This document shows, in pieces, positions 47,892 to 56,370 of a DNA stretch of 64,000 nt; positions within the stretch are counted from its first letter, which is position 1; every line of letters starts with the position of its first letter. A program made the position numbers and the translations under genes. The notes under the pieces were generated by a model, which was not told where the DNA came from, did not search any database, and saw only the letters and a list, made by a program, of their open reading frames with translations. The stretch is from Actinomycetes bacterium (GTDB taxonomy: Bacteria; Actinomycetota; Acidimicrobiia; Acidimicrobiales; RAAP-2): NCBI GenBank assembly GCA_021831035.1, contig JAKBNL010000002.1, positions 1-64,000 on the forward strand. The letters run 5' to 3'.

Positions 47892-49680
47892 CGATCCGGA
47901 TCGCGAAGCGGAACGCCGGCACCTGGTAGCCCAGGGCGAGCCCCGGGAAGTCGCGGGCGTAGGAGAGCACCGGGAGCATCCCGTAGGCCGTCGTCGCGTA
48001 GTTCGGGTTCAGGGTGTACAGCTCGGGGTAGAGGTCGATCAGGTGCACGCCCGGGCCGCCGGTCGCGTAGAGGTGGATGGCGGTGTAGCCGTTCGAGTTG
48101 AAGCCGCAGCCGTACCCAACCAGACTGTTGTCGTAGTCGACCGCGAGGGTGTTGTCGATCTCGGTCCAGCCGACGCCGTCCAGGGCAATGGTGAACTCCT
48201 CGCCCTCTTTGAACGTGTAGGTGGGCCGTCCCACCCCGGCCACCTGCGTCAGCGACGGGCTCGTGACGTCGGTGGGCACCGGCGCGGCCGCCGCGACGCC
48301 CTCGGAGAGGACCCGACCGCCCGCGCCGCGGTAGATCACCACGCTCTCTTTCACGTAGTACGGCGCCTGGGCCTCGAGGGTCGAACCGTTGACCACCTGG
48401 ATCTCGTGCCACCCGCCGAGCCCGGCGCCGGGCTCACCCGCGGTCGTGACCGGGATGGTGACGTTCGCGCGTAGCTGGCCGTTGCTGACCGCGGCGGAGC
48501 CGAGCGGGGTGCTGGCGTAGGCCCAGCACGAGGTCGCGCCGTTGGGGCAGTTCACCCGGCTGCCCACGACCGACGACCACACGAGTTGATCGGGACCGGA
48601 GCCCGAGAGACCGGTGACGGTGACCGTCACCTTCGAGCCGACCGGGCCACGGCTGGCCGAGAGCGTCGCGGTCGCGGTGCTCCCGGGGTCGACGCCGGAC
48701 GAGTCGGCCGTGGTGAACTGGCTGACGGTCGGGGTGACCGAGGCCGGCCAGTCGACCTGGGTCGCGGGCAGGGTCCCGCCCGGAGTCGTCGTGAAGTAGG
48801 CCTTGAGGAGGTTGGCGTAGGGGATCGGCGACTGGTCGGAGTTCATGTAGAGGGTGCCGACGGCGGCCCCGGTCTCGAGCACGTGGCGTCCGACCGGGCC
48901 GGCGGCGCGGATGTCGAAGGACGCGGTGCCGCGCGTCCAGGCGGCCTGGAACTCACCAACGAAGTGGTTGTCCCAGTCGAGGGCCGAGCCGAGGGTGTAG
49001 GCGGTCGCTCCGAGCCCGGTGTAGGTCACGTGGATCATCGTGCCGATCGGGCCGTGCGTGGGTGAGATCGTGAAGGTGCGCATCGTGGTGAACCCACCCT
49101 GGGCGACCTCCTGGCCGCGGACGACCGCGTAGATCGTGTGCTGGCCCCCGAAGTCCACCGGGACGGTCGTCGAGTAGCTGAACGAGCCGGCGCCGTCGGT
49201 CGTCGCGGTCCCCAGGGTCACGTTGAAGTTCTTCACCGCGGTGCCCAAGTAGTTGACCGTCGCCGGCTCGACGTCGGTGACCCACGTTTCGTTCGCGGTC
49301 GACCACTCGATCGAGACGGTCGCGTGGGCCGGGAGCTTCGTGCCGGAGATGGTGAGGGGTTGGCCCTCAGTGCCCGAGCCCGAGACCCCGTACTGGGTTC
49401 CCGTGGACCTCGTGGTCAGCACCCCGAGCGAGCTGCCCAGGCTGAAGCTCGGGCTCACCGGACCCGGGAGCGCCGGCACGCCGGGGAGGTTGGCCGGCGC
49501 GGTGAGGGCGTCGGCGCTCTGCGCCTCGGCGACCTGGGCCGGCGACGCCTGGGGGGCCGTCAGCGACGTGGGGGCGGCCCCCGTCGGTCCGGCCGTCGCC
49601 AGGAGGGCGAGGGGCAGTGAGAGGGCGCTGAGCGCGGCGAGCGCTCGGCCCCGCCGCGTCGACCCGTGGACGATCTTCAT
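47884..49680 (-). CDS. Large exported beta-rich protein with two TIG-like repeats
   Basis: 598 aa. Signal peptide RGRALAALSALSLPLALLAT, cleavage near GAA-PT at residue 36. Two internal repeats of IPT/TIG type are visible: FTISPTHGPIGTMIHVTYTG (residues 203-222) and ATLSASRGPVGSKVTVTVTG (338-357). An earlier related strand pair is GVSGSGTEGQPLTISGTKLP (98-117). The C-terminal 120 residues carry TFKEGEEFTIALDGVGWTEI and conserved Tyr/Gly positions. No transmembrane anchor. Probably a surface or secreted structural protein; function unknown. ATG at 49680 has AAGGAGAG upstream. Third gene of a leftward row of three exported proteins. Confidence 0.8.
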   Translation of the reverse strand: MKIVHGSTRRGRALAALSALSLPLALLATAGPTGAAPTSLTAPQASPAQVAEAQSADALTAPANLPGVPALPGPVSPSFSLGSSLGVLTTRSTGTQYGVSGSGTEGQPLTISGTKLPAHATVSIEWSTANETWVTDVEPATVNYLGTAVKNFNVTLGTATTDGAGSFSYSTTVPVDFGGQHTIYAVVRGQEVAQGGFTTMRTFTISPTHGPIGTMIHVTYTGLGATAYTLGSALDWDNHFVGEFQAAWTRGTASFDIRAAGPVGRHVLETGAAVGTLYMNSDQSPIPYANLLKAYFTTTPGGTLPATQVDWPASVTPTVSQFTTADSSGVDPGSTATATLSASRGPVGSKVTVTVTGLSGSGPDQLVWSSVVGSRVNCPNGATSCWAYASTPLGSAAVSNGQLRANVTIPVTTAGEPGAGLGGWHEIQVVNGSTLEAQAPYYVKESVVIYRGAGGRVLSEGVAAAAPVPTDVTSPSLTQVAGVGRPTYTFKEGEEFTIALDGVGWTEIDNTLAVDYDNSLVGYGCGFNSNGYTAIHLYATGGPGVHLIDLYPELYTLNPNYATTAYGMLPVLSYARDFPGLALGYQVPAFRFAIRIVK

Positions 49681-49806
49681 GGTTCTCTCCTTGTGGGGTA
49701 CGCCACCGGACGGGCGGGGGTGTCGCGCCCGCCGGGACCGGGGCCGGGAGCCGTCGAGGACGGTCCGGACCCGGTCACGGCGCTTGCGAACAGCCGATAC
49801 CGCGGA

Positions 49807-50463
49807 CTAGACGGACTGCTGGATCGTGAGCTGGGACGACGCGGCCTGGCCGCTCTGGGTGAAGGTGTAGGTCGCCGCGGGCACCTGGGCCGAGACGAGG
49901 ACCTTGACCGTCTTGCGCAGAACCTTGGTCACGCCGTTGACCTTGGCCCGGTACGTGACGTGCACCGTCTTGTAGAGCGCGCCGATCGGGTTGAGGGTCA
50001 CCACGACCTTGAAGGGCACGACGCCGATCGGCGTTGAGGACGAGGTCTTCCAGCCGTAGGTCCAGTACCCGTCGCGTGGCGCGTAGGCCATGGCCGGGGG
50101 CGTGGAGACGCCGGGCAGGTCCTGGATCACGACGCTCTTCACGTTCGAGGCGACGAGCGGCTGTCCGGTGGCGTTGGCGATCCCCCACATGCGGAAGACC
50201 ACGGTCGCCCCCTGGCCGAAGACGTTCTCGAGCCCGCACCCGCCCGAGGTCACGGACCCCGTCGGGCTGCCCGAGCCAACCACCGTGTCCACGTTGACCG
50301 ACAGGTACTTGTTGCCGCTCACGTAGGGGGCGGCCGTCGTCGTGGTGGTCGGGGTGGTCGTGGTCGTGGTCGTGCCCTGGGCGCTGGCCGTGCCCGCCCC
50401 CACGAGCACCACCGATCCCAGGCAGAAGACGCCCGCGAGCGCGCTACCTATGACTCTCCTCAT
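49807..50463 (-). CDS. Exported protein with Thr-rich linker, 218 aa
   Basis: Signal peptide MRRVIGSALAGVFCLGSVVL, cleavage near ASA-QG, then a run of threonines (residues 31-43). The main part is beta-rich (GATVVFRMWGIANATGQPLV, then YWTYGWKTSSSTPIGVVPFK), in the manner of an Ig-like domain with Trp/Tyr core residues. Two starts are possible. ATG 50463 has AAGG six bases ahead and is taken here. GTG 50493 would add ten residues and overlap the upstream gene as GTGA. No family is recognised. Confidence 0.7.
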   Translation of the reverse strand: MRRVIGSALAGVFCLGSVVLVGAGTASAQGTTTTTTTPTTTTTAAPYVSGNKYLSVNVDTVVGSGSPTGSVTSGGCGLENVFGQGATVVFRMWGIANATGQPLVASNVKSVVIQDLPGVSTPPAMAYAPRDGYWTYGWKTSSSTPIGVVPFKVVVTLNPIGALYKTVHVTYRAKVNGVTKVLRKTVKVLVSAQVPAATYTFTQSGQAASSQLTIQQSV

Positions 50464-50489
50464 TGTGTGCCTTTCTCTTTCCACCGTCG

Positions 50490-51068
50490 TCACTTGACGG
50501 TGAGCTTGCCGACGAGGGTCGCGGTGAACTGGTCGCTCTCCTTGGAGCCCGCGGCCGTGGACTGGATGGAGAACGACCCGCTGATCGCGAGGTTCCCCTT
50601 GGCGGCGAGGTAGATCCCTCGTCCGGTGAGGACCGTGGCCACGCCCTTGACGCTGACCGTCGTCGGGGCCGCGCTCCCCGACGCGCAGGCCGACTGCTTG
50701 GCCGACGAGACGACCCGCAGGACGAGCGCGCCCTTGGCGGCGGTGATCGAGCCCGAGCCCGAGAATGGGTCACAGGTGCTCGACGGGGAGGAGATGCCCG
50801 TCCCCCGGAGGGTGCTCGCGCCCACGCCGGGGATCGACCCGGTGCCCACGAGCGAGGTCACCTTAACCGACGAGCTGCTCCACAGCAGTGACATCGTGCC
50901 GTGGTAGGTCGCCCGGAACGCGATGACGTGGGGCGTGGCGAGGGCCATCGGCGCCCCGCTCGGACGGGCGGGCGGTGTCACGGCGGCGCCGGCGCCGGCC
51001 GCGACGAGGCCCACGGAGCCCACGAGGGCGGCGGCGGCGAGGAGCTTGCGGGCTGGGGGGGCTTTCAT
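50490..51068 (-). CDS. Exported hypothetical protein, 192 aa
   Basis: Signal peptide (ARKLLAAAALVGSVGLVAAG, cleavage near AGA-AV), followed by a Ser/Thr/Gly-rich beta domain: HVIAFRATYHGTMSLLWSSS, GTGSIPGVGASTLRGTGISS, and GRGIYLAAKGNLAISGSFSI. Two cysteines (STCDPFSG and SACASG) may form a disulfide. The repeated G-x-(G/I)-x-S pattern suggests a small beta barrel or lipocalin-like sheet. ATG at 51068 has GAGGAA upstream. First gene of the exported trio; function unknown. Confidence 0.72.
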   Translation of the reverse strand: MKAPPARKLLAAAALVGSVGLVAAGAGAAVTPPARPSGAPMALATPHVIAFRATYHGTMSLLWSSSSVKVTSLVGTGSIPGVGASTLRGTGISSPSSTCDPFSGSGSITAAKGALVLRVVSSAKQSACASGSAAPTTVSVKGVATVLTGRGIYLAAKGNLAISGSFSIQSTAAGSKESDQFTATLVGKLTVK

Positions 51069-51383
51069 GGTCTGCTTTCCTCACTTATCTGGCTCTTACG
51101 TTTCGGGCCGTGGTCAGTCTCACGTCGACCCCCTTCAGTCCCGTAGGGATAAAGGTCAGATGTTGGACGGACGTCGCGTGCGCGAGCGAACTCGTGACTT
51201 AGGTCCCGTCGACGCACGCGAGCGCTCGGACCGCGTCGACCCGGGTTGGGAGCAACTCGTCTCGGGACCACCCGAACCACCCCTGGGGTTCGTCCGTACC
51301 GGTGCGGGCACCCCGCACGGCAACCGGCGACACGCGGGCCCTCCGCGGCGTCGTGCCGCCGCGTCGGGCTCCGCGCGACGGGG
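51069..51383. other. 315-bp intergenic stretch upstream of the exported trio
   Basis: No convincing gene on either strand. It holds a branched hairpin-like segment (51127-51157) in which TCCC-GTA-GGGA lies inside outer arms GACC/GGTC, and a short hairpin GTGCGGG-CAC-CCCGCAC (51302-51318), which could end the ATP-grasp gene's transcript read leftward. A promoter for the exported trio must be here; I cannot pick a clear -10 box. Confidence 0.4.
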
Positions 51384-52472
51384 CTAGTGCGCGCGAGGGC
51401 GAATGGCCATCGCGTCACGCGTGCGCGCGAGGGCGGCGCGCGCCACGGCCTCGACCGCCGCGGCCGGGAAGGGCCACACGGCGCTGGCGTTGATCTCGCA
51501 GAGGACGTAGGTGTCCTCGCCCTCGGGTGTCGGGGGGCCGAAGAGGAAGTCGGCGTCCCAGATGACCGGCAGCGCCTCGCGCTCGAGACCGAGGATCGCG
51601 GTCATCGCGGGAACCCACTCGGTCTCGCAGCGCTCGCGCAGGGCCCGGAATCCAGCGAGTTCGGGCCCGGCCATCGCGGTGGGGGGCACCGCCCCCCGGC
51701 GGGCGCGCGCCTCGGGATCGAGCAGGCCCTTGGGGTACTGGCGCGCGAAGCCCACGACCTGGTCGTGGGTGAGGTAGCAGCGCACCATGCCCTCGGCCAG
51801 TCGCTCCTGGTAGACCTGGTCGATCAGCGTCCCCGACCACGCGCCGTACTCCTCGCACCGGGCGAGGAACGCGGCGAGGTCCATCTCCTCGGCCGCCGCG
51901 TCGGGTGACCTCGCTTCGAGTACGCGCACGAGGGTCCCCGCGTCGGGCCCCGCGTCCCCCGCCCCGACCCTCTCCACCAGCCACACGCCCAGGCCGCCGT
52001 TTCCGCGTGCCTGCTTGAGCACCAGACGACCGTGCGCGGCCAACCGGGCGGGGAAGTCGACAGCCAGTTCGCGGACCGAGCCGTAGAGGTGGCTGTCACT
52101 GCCCCACCCCAGAGCTCGGGTGCGGTGCACCACCTCCTTCGTCCCGAGGCGGGCGACGACGTCGGGGTGGGCCGACACGTACACCCCGCGCGACGCGACG
52201 TCGCCCAGCACGGGGTCGAGAGTCTCGCGCGTCGCCCCGTCCTGGATGGGATTCACCCAGACGAGCACGCCGTCACAGTCGAGGAGCTCCTCGCGGACCT
52301 CGTCCGCGGCGTCGTCGGCGTACGGGGTGAGCACGACCGTAGCGCCGCCTCGAGCGAGGGCCGCGAAGAGCGGCTCGAGCTGGCGGTCCGACCGGGGTGC
52401 GGCGGCGACGTCGCCCCGGTCGCCTCGCCAGAGGATCGCGATCCGTGGGCTCGGGTCGTGCGTCGTCGCCAT
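51384..52472 (-). CDS. Cj0069-family ATP-grasp-like protein
   Basis: 362 aa. The N-terminus [20 protein letters not shown] and [20 protein letters not shown] match the Cj0069 family. Later segments look like an ATP-grasp core: [32 protein letters not shown] and [15 protein letters not shown] (metal-binding E-x-N). It may ligate small carboxylates and amines or act on a peptide; no substrate is known to me. ATG at 52472 with GAGAGG seven bases before. It stands alone between exported-protein genes and a DUF4345 gene transcribed divergently. Confidence 0.82.
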   Translation of the reverse strand: MATTHDPSPRIAILWRGDRGDVAAAPRSDRQLEPLFAALARGGATVVLTPYADDAADEVREELLDCDGVLVWVNPIQDGATRETLDPVLGDVASRGVYVSAHPDVVARLGTKEVVHRTRALGWGSDSHLYGSVRELAVDFPARLAAHGRLVLKQARGNGGLGVWLVERVGAGDAGPDAGTLVRVLEARSPDAAAEEMDLAAFLARCEEYGAWSGTLIDQVYQERLAEGMVRCYLTHDQVVGFARQYPKGLLDPEARARRGAVPPTAMAGPELAGFRALRERCETEWVPAMTAILGLEREALPVIWDADFLFGPPTPEGEDTYVLCEINASAVWPFPAAAVEAVARAALARTRDAMAIRPRAH

Positions 52473-52610
52473 CGCCCACCTCTCTGTCGCGTCGCCGAGG
52501 CTACTGGTCCCGGGGCGAGACCGTGAAGGGGCCCGCACGGGGGGCTGACGTCGGGCGCCCCGTCCTCGTGCGTCGGCTCGGGAGACTCGTTCGAGTCGGC
52601 GCCCGAGACA

Positions 52611-52638
52611 TCGCACGGTGTCCCTCGCCACCGTGCGA
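52611..52638. promoter_or_regulatory. Perfect 10-bp inverted repeat before the DUF4345 gene
   Basis: TCGCACGGTG and CACCGTGCGA are exact inverse complements with an eight-base spacer (TCCCTCGC). It ends 10 bp before the GTG at 52649 and lies in the 176-bp gap between two divergent genes. Either an operator or a hairpin covering the start; no U-tract, so a terminator is less likely. Confidence 0.5.
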
Positions 52639-52648
52639 CGATGTCAGT

Positions 52649-53062
52649 GTGCCCATGCCCGGTGACCGCGAGCGACGTCGGCTGCAGTTCGCCCTCGCAG
52701 CGCTGGCGCTCATCCCGTTCTGCTCGGGCATCGCGTCGTTCCTCAAGGGACCGGCGGGGCTCCCCGGGGACGTCGGGGACGTCGCGGCGACCCTTGACAG
52801 CGAGTACCGCTTCCTCAACACCTTCTGGTTCGCGGTCGCCTTCATCGTCTGGCGGAGCCTCCCGAGGGTGCAGAGCGAGGGCCCTCGTCTGGGTGCCGTG
52901 CTAGCGGCGGCCTTCTTCGGCGGCGTCGCGCGCCTGGTCTCGTGGAAGAGGGTCGGACGGCCTCACCCGATCTTCGTTGCGGCCCTCGTGCTGGAGCTCG
53001 CGGGCATGCCGGCCCTCGCCCTGTGGCAGCGTCGGGTCGCGCGCCTGGTCGTCGAGACCTGA
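52649..53062 (+). CDS. DUF4345 membrane protein
   Basis: About 137 aa with four hydrophobic helices: [53 protein letters not shown] and [19 protein letters not shown]. The signature [12 protein letters not shown] and the GRPHP loop mark DUF4345. Function unknown. Start is GTG 52649 or ATG 52655; neither has a good ribosome site, and a perfect inverted repeat lies directly upstream. Confidence 0.82.
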   Translation: MPMPGDRERRRLQFALAALALIPFCSGIASFLKGPAGLPGDVGDVAATLDSEYRFLNTFWFAVAFIVWRSLPRVQSEGPRLGAVLAAAFFGGVARLVSWKRVGRPHPIFVAALVLELAGMPALALWQRRVARLVVET

Positions 53063-53092
53063 GTCTGCTCACCCACGCGCCCGCGGGGGCCG

Positions 53093-53683
53093 CTAGGGAG
53101 CGCCCACCGCCCCGCGTGGCAGCTGCTGGCGGATTACCACGGAGAGGATCGCCGCGCTCGAGACCCGCCGATAGACCCGGGGACGGGAACGGGTCGCGAG
53201 GAGCGAGGTCCCTCGGCCCAGGGTGACCGAGACGACGTTCAGGTTCAGCACGTCGACCAGGTCGTGCCTCACCAGCGGCTCGGCGAGCCGGAAGCCTCCG
53301 TGGGCGAGGATCTCGCCCTCCACCTCGCCCTTCGGGACAACGACCTCGTCGACGACGTCACCACGTGCGATCCGGGTCTCGGGCCCGTCCGCCCGGGTGA
53401 GAGTGCGTGCGCAGACGACCTTGGGCGCCCGGTTCATCACGTCGGCCACCGGTCCGCTCAGGGACGGGGCGTGCCGCGACATCCCCTCGTGGGCCACGCG
53501 GCCCACGAAGTGGACGCTCGCCCGCTCCAGGTCCTCGACGACACGCTCGTCGACGCCAGGGTCGACGACCCCCTGCGCGTGGGCCCGGAACGCGGCGTCG
53601 TCCTCGCGACTGAACCCGTCCAGGAACACCGCGTGCTGCCGTTGGACCAGCCTCCCCCACCGCACCCACGGTCGTAGTGGCAC
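53093..53683 (-). CDS. Dihydrofolate-reductase-like (RibD C-terminal domain) protein
   Basis: 196 aa. The N-terminus WGRLVQRQHAVFLDGFSRED fits the first strand and the S/F-LDG motif of the YyaP/YwjB-type DHFR-like family. HFVGRVAHEGM matches GRxTYE, MNRAPKVVCARTL matches the MNxxPKxVxSxTL block, and EGEILAHGGFRLAEPLVRHD matches the G-SxxL...L--LVDE block. The last 45 residues differ from relatives. Likely an NADPH-dependent reductase with unknown substrate. Start is uncertain: GTG 53683 or GTG 53665. Confidence 0.7.
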   Translation of the reverse strand: MPLRPWVRWGRLVQRQHAVFLDGFSREDDAAFRAHAQGVVDPGVDERVVEDLERASVHFVGRVAHEGMSRHAPSLSGPVADVMNRAPKVVCARTLTRADGPETRIARGDVVDEVVVPKGEVEGEILAHGGFRLAEPLVRHDLVDVLNLNVVSVTLGRGTSLLATRSRPRVYRRVSSAAILSVVIRQQLPRGAVGAP

Positions 53684-53748
53684 CGCTGCGCTTCCCGGTG
53701 CTCCGTCGTGCGCCGGCAGGGGCCGCTGAGTGCGAGTGCGAACGTGCC

Positions 53749-54543
53749 TCAGGGGCCGACGGAACCCTGCATCGCCACTCGGCCCTCGAGTTCCTCGAGC
53801 ACCGCGAGCACCACCGGCCAGTCACGCGAGGTGACGTCGGCCACCGAGAAGTGGTCCTGGGCCGCCTCGATGAGTTCGGCGTCCATCGAGACCGCGCGGG
53901 CGCGCGCGACGTAGGTCTCACTCTGGGTGAAGGGCACGCGGTCGTCGGCGCGCGCGTGCACGCAGCGCACGGCGGCCGCGAGGGGAATGCGCGCGAGGGG
54001 GTCGGCGACCTCGAGGAGCTCCCCGCGTCTTTCCAGGGTCCCCCCGAGGAACTCGGCCGCCGCCCCGCCCCCGATGCCCTGGCGAACCGCCTCGGCGAGG
54101 TCGAGGACCCCGGCGAGGCTGACGACGGCGTCCACCTCGACCTCGGGGGCCGACCACCGTCCGGCGACCGCCAGCTGTCGGCGGCCCGCCGCCCAGGTCG
54201 CGAGGTGTCCCCCGGCGCTGTGGCCCACGGCGACGACCCACTGCGTGTCGGCGTCGGGCACGCTCGCGAGTCGATCGAACGCCGCCGACACGTCGGCGAG
54301 CGTCTCCCTCCCGCCCCCGCCGTTGCCCACGCGGCGGTACTCCACGTTCCAGACGGTCCACCCCCGGCGCGAGAGGTCTGCGGCAACCCCGGCCAGGTGG
54401 TCCGCCCCGAAGGCTGCCCTCCAGAACCCTCCGTGAACCAAGACCAGCGTCCCGCGACGGGCCGCACCGTCGGGTCGGTACAGGTCGGCGTACTGCGCCG
54501 GGTCCACGCCGTAGGCGTAGCGCTCAATCCCCGGATTCCCCAC
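53749..54543 (-). CDS. Alpha/beta hydrolase, kynurenine-formamidase-like
   Basis: 264 aa. The oxyanion-hole segment LVLVHGGFWRAAFGADHLAG and the nucleophile elbow VVAVGHSAGGHLATWAAG are of the HGGxW / GHSAGG type seen in arylformamidases. The acid and His are probably in ARADDRVPFTQSE and AAQDHFSVAD. YRRVGNGGGGRETLADVSAA supports the same subfamily. Acts on small amide or ester substrates; kynurenine itself is a guess. GTG at 54543 lies nine bases after AGGAGG. No other kynurenine-pathway gene is near. Confidence 0.85.
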   Translation of the reverse strand: MGNPGIERYAYGVDPAQYADLYRPDGAARRGTLVLVHGGFWRAAFGADHLAGVAADLSRRGWTVWNVEYRRVGNGGGGRETLADVSAAFDRLASVPDADTQWVVAVGHSAGGHLATWAAGRRQLAVAGRWSAPEVEVDAVVSLAGVLDLAEAVRQGIGGGAAAEFLGGTLERRGELLEVADPLARIPLAAAVRCVHARADDRVPFTQSETYVARARAVSMDAELIEAAQDHFSVADVTSRDWPVVLAVLEELEGRVAMQGSVGP

Positions 54544-54661
54544 GGCCCGCAACCTCCTCCTCCCTTGGGTCAACGAGCCAGTGAACCACAGCCGAGGTCC
54601 CGCGCGGGCGGAGGGTGCGGAGCGGTGCCCGGGCACCCGTCTCGCGGTCGACGGGACCGCT

Positions 54662-55180
54662 CTAGCGCGCGGGCGCGAAGACCGACCCGTAGCCGATCCG
54701 ACCTCCGCGGGCGTTAACGGTGGGAATCGCGCCATCGAAGCGGTGCAGATCGTGGCGCACGGCGGCGATCGCCGCGGCCGGCGATGATGCGGACGGCGAG
54801 GCCGTCATCGAAACGCACGCGTCGAACGCCCGGGCGTCGAGTTCCAGAGCCGTGCGGTACGCGCGACGGAACCCTCGGTTCGGCGAGGGGGCGTGGCTCA
54901 GGATCCGCGCGAGGTCTCGTGCGCCGATCTGGCAGTCGAAGTGCAGGGCCACCGCCGATAGTCCCGGGCCGCTCGAGAGGACCCCCGCGATGACCTGGTT
55001 GTCCTGGTTAACAACCGCCGCGTCCGACGATCCGAACTCCGCCCACCATCGGCCCGCGCGCGTAGTCCGGTGCGTGAGCACCACGCCGGCCGAGACCGCG
55101 ACCGCTGCCACCACGACGGCCACGATGGCCCACCGCGTCGCGAGGGCACGGCCACGACTCGCCCCGAGCGACGTTGACAC
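54662..55180 (-). CDS. Membrane-anchored hypothetical protein, 172 aa
   Basis: One N-terminal transmembrane helix or signal anchor (ATRWAIVAVVVAAVAVSAGV) and an exported domain. The domain has two cysteines (LHFDCQIGARD and AFDACVSMTASP) and the segments RWWAEFGSSDAAVVNQDNQV and ALHFDCQIGARDLARILSHA. No family recognised. GTG at 55180 follows GGGGGG. Isolated gene in an accessory stretch. Confidence 0.6.
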   Translation of the reverse strand: MSTSLGASRGRALATRWAIVAVVVAAVAVSAGVVLTHRTTRAGRWWAEFGSSDAAVVNQDNQVIAGVLSSGPGLSAVALHFDCQIGARDLARILSHAPSPNRGFRRAYRTALELDARAFDACVSMTASPSASSPAAAIAAVRHDLHRFDGAIPTVNARGGRIGYGSVFAPAR

Positions 55181-55339
55181 TGACCCCCCACGCGTTCACC
55201 GCCCGGTCACTTCGCGCGGGCCGACGCCGGGAACGTTACCGGCACGGATCGACCCGGCGGCGTCGCTCGAGCTCGACGCCCACCCCGAGACCCGCCCCGC
55301 CCGGGTTCCCGCGCGCTCGCGCCACCGTGTTGGAGTCCA

Positions 55340-55933
55340 CTACGTGGACGTACCTGGTCCCTGGGGGTGGAGGGTCTCGCCACGACCCAGCATCTCGACG
55401 AACTGCTCGATCCGTCGGGCACGGGTCTCGGCCCGTTTGGCGCGTTCCACCCGATAGAGGAGGGAGTATCGGTTAGCACTCTCGAGGGTGTCGAACGTCG
55501 CACGGGCGCGGGGGTCGGCAGCCAGCGCCCGTGCCAGGTCCTCGGGGAGCTCGGCGTCACGCGAGCCGGCGTAGGCGGCTCCCCAACGCCCATCCGCCCT
55601 CGCTCGGAGAACCTGCGCCTCACCCGACGGGTGCATTCGCCCGGAGCGCCGCAGCCTCTCGGCGATGGCGACGTTCCGCTGGGACCACGCGCTACGAGCG
55701 CTACGCGGCGTGAACCGCCGGAGGAACGTCGTGGCGTCCCGGCGCGTCAGTTGCCCGTCAATCCACCCGTACCCGATCGCCTCGTCCAGCGCCTCGTCGT
55801 AACCGAGCGACGTCGGGTGTGTCACGCCCTTCTTCGCCAGGACCAAGCGCACACCGGGCGAGGTGTCGTGGTTGTCCGCCAGCCAGTTCCGCCACGCGCC
55901 GGCGTCGCGTACGAGAAACTCCGGAAGCTCCAC
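55340..55933 (-). CDS. YdeI/OmpD-associated family protein
   Basis: 197 aa. The N-terminus RDAGAWRNWLADNHDTSPGV and LAKKGVTHPTSLGYDEALDE with AIGYGWIDGQLTRRDATTFL are characteristic of YdeI-like proteins (bacteriocin-resistance-associated family). RRFTPRSARSAWSQRNVAIA follows. The biochemical role is unclear; YdeI of Bacillus and Salmonella is linked to antimicrobial-peptide resistance. GTG at 55933 is six bases after TACCGT, a predicted leaderless start. Confidence 0.88.
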   Translation of the reverse strand: MELPEFLVRDAGAWRNWLADNHDTSPGVRLVLAKKGVTHPTSLGYDEALDEAIGYGWIDGQLTRRDATTFLRRFTPRSARSAWSQRNVAIAERLRRSGRMHPSGEAQVLRARADGRWGAAYAGSRDAELPEDLARALAADPRARATFDTLESANRYSLLYRVERAKRAETRARRIEQFVEMLGRGETLHPQGPGTST

Positions 55934-55939
55934 CGCCTC

Positions 55940-55945
55940 ACGGTA
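55940..55945 (-). promoter_or_regulatory. Leaderless promoter -10 box of the YdeI-like gene
   Basis: TACCGT, then GAGGCG, then GTG at 55933 on the minus strand. Confidence 0.55.
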
Positions 55946-56254
55946 CCGCCGGCACGCCGGCGACCCCTGCCATCCGGTACGGGCTCCGGGGTCTGGCGGA
56001 TGGGCGCCACGGTGTCGCGATCCGGACGTGGGCGGGGAGCTCTTCGAGCGCATCGCACACGTGTCGACGCCGACGGAGCACTGTGGCCGAGTTCAGGTGT
56101 CGTGGTGGCGACGGCCCCGACTCGGCGTGGGGTGTCGGACTGACGGGACTGGTACTGACCAGCAAGGACCTGGGAGTCACCTCGGCCGGGTGTCGTGGAT
56201 CTGAGTTGAGGAGTCGACAGTCCAGCGCCGGCGCCCCACCGTCTGGCTCGGGGT
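55946..56254. other. 309-bp stretch without a recognised gene
   Basis: It lies downstream of tRNA-Leu and upstream of the YdeI-like promoter. Open frames cross it on both strands but have no ribosome site, leaderless start or recognisable protein sequence. Only a minor dyad (CTGGT-N4-ACCAG, 56149-56162) stands out. Confidence 0.4.
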
Positions 56255-56341
56255 TGGTGTCGGAGACGGGACTTGAACCCACACGCCCTTTCGGGCACCA
56301 GCCCCTCAAGCTGGCGCGTCTGCCTATTCCGCCACTCCGAC
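56255..56341 (-). tRNA. tRNA-Leu (anticodon GAG)
   Basis: Class II tRNA with a long variable arm. Acceptor GTCGGAG pairs with CTCCGAC; anticodon stem CCAGC/GCTGG encloses loop TTGAGGG (anticodon GAG, reads CUC/CUU). The variable arm is TGCCCGAAAGGGCGTG, and the T-loop is GGTTCAAGTCC-like. CCA is encoded (56257-56255). A -10 box TAGAAT lies at 56357-56352, ten bases before the 5' end. Confidence 0.95.
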
Positions 56342-56370
56342 GTGGGAACCCATTCTAGCCGCCAGAGCGT

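Noticed and set aside
50923-51387. 154-codon plus-strand frame in the gap before the exported trio.
   Set aside because: Half of it is antisense to the 192-aa gene and the rest has no ribosome site or protein-like pattern.
55819-56358. 179-codon plus-strand frame between the YdeI-like gene and tRNA-Leu.
   Set aside because: It runs across the tRNA gene and shows no recognisable domain.
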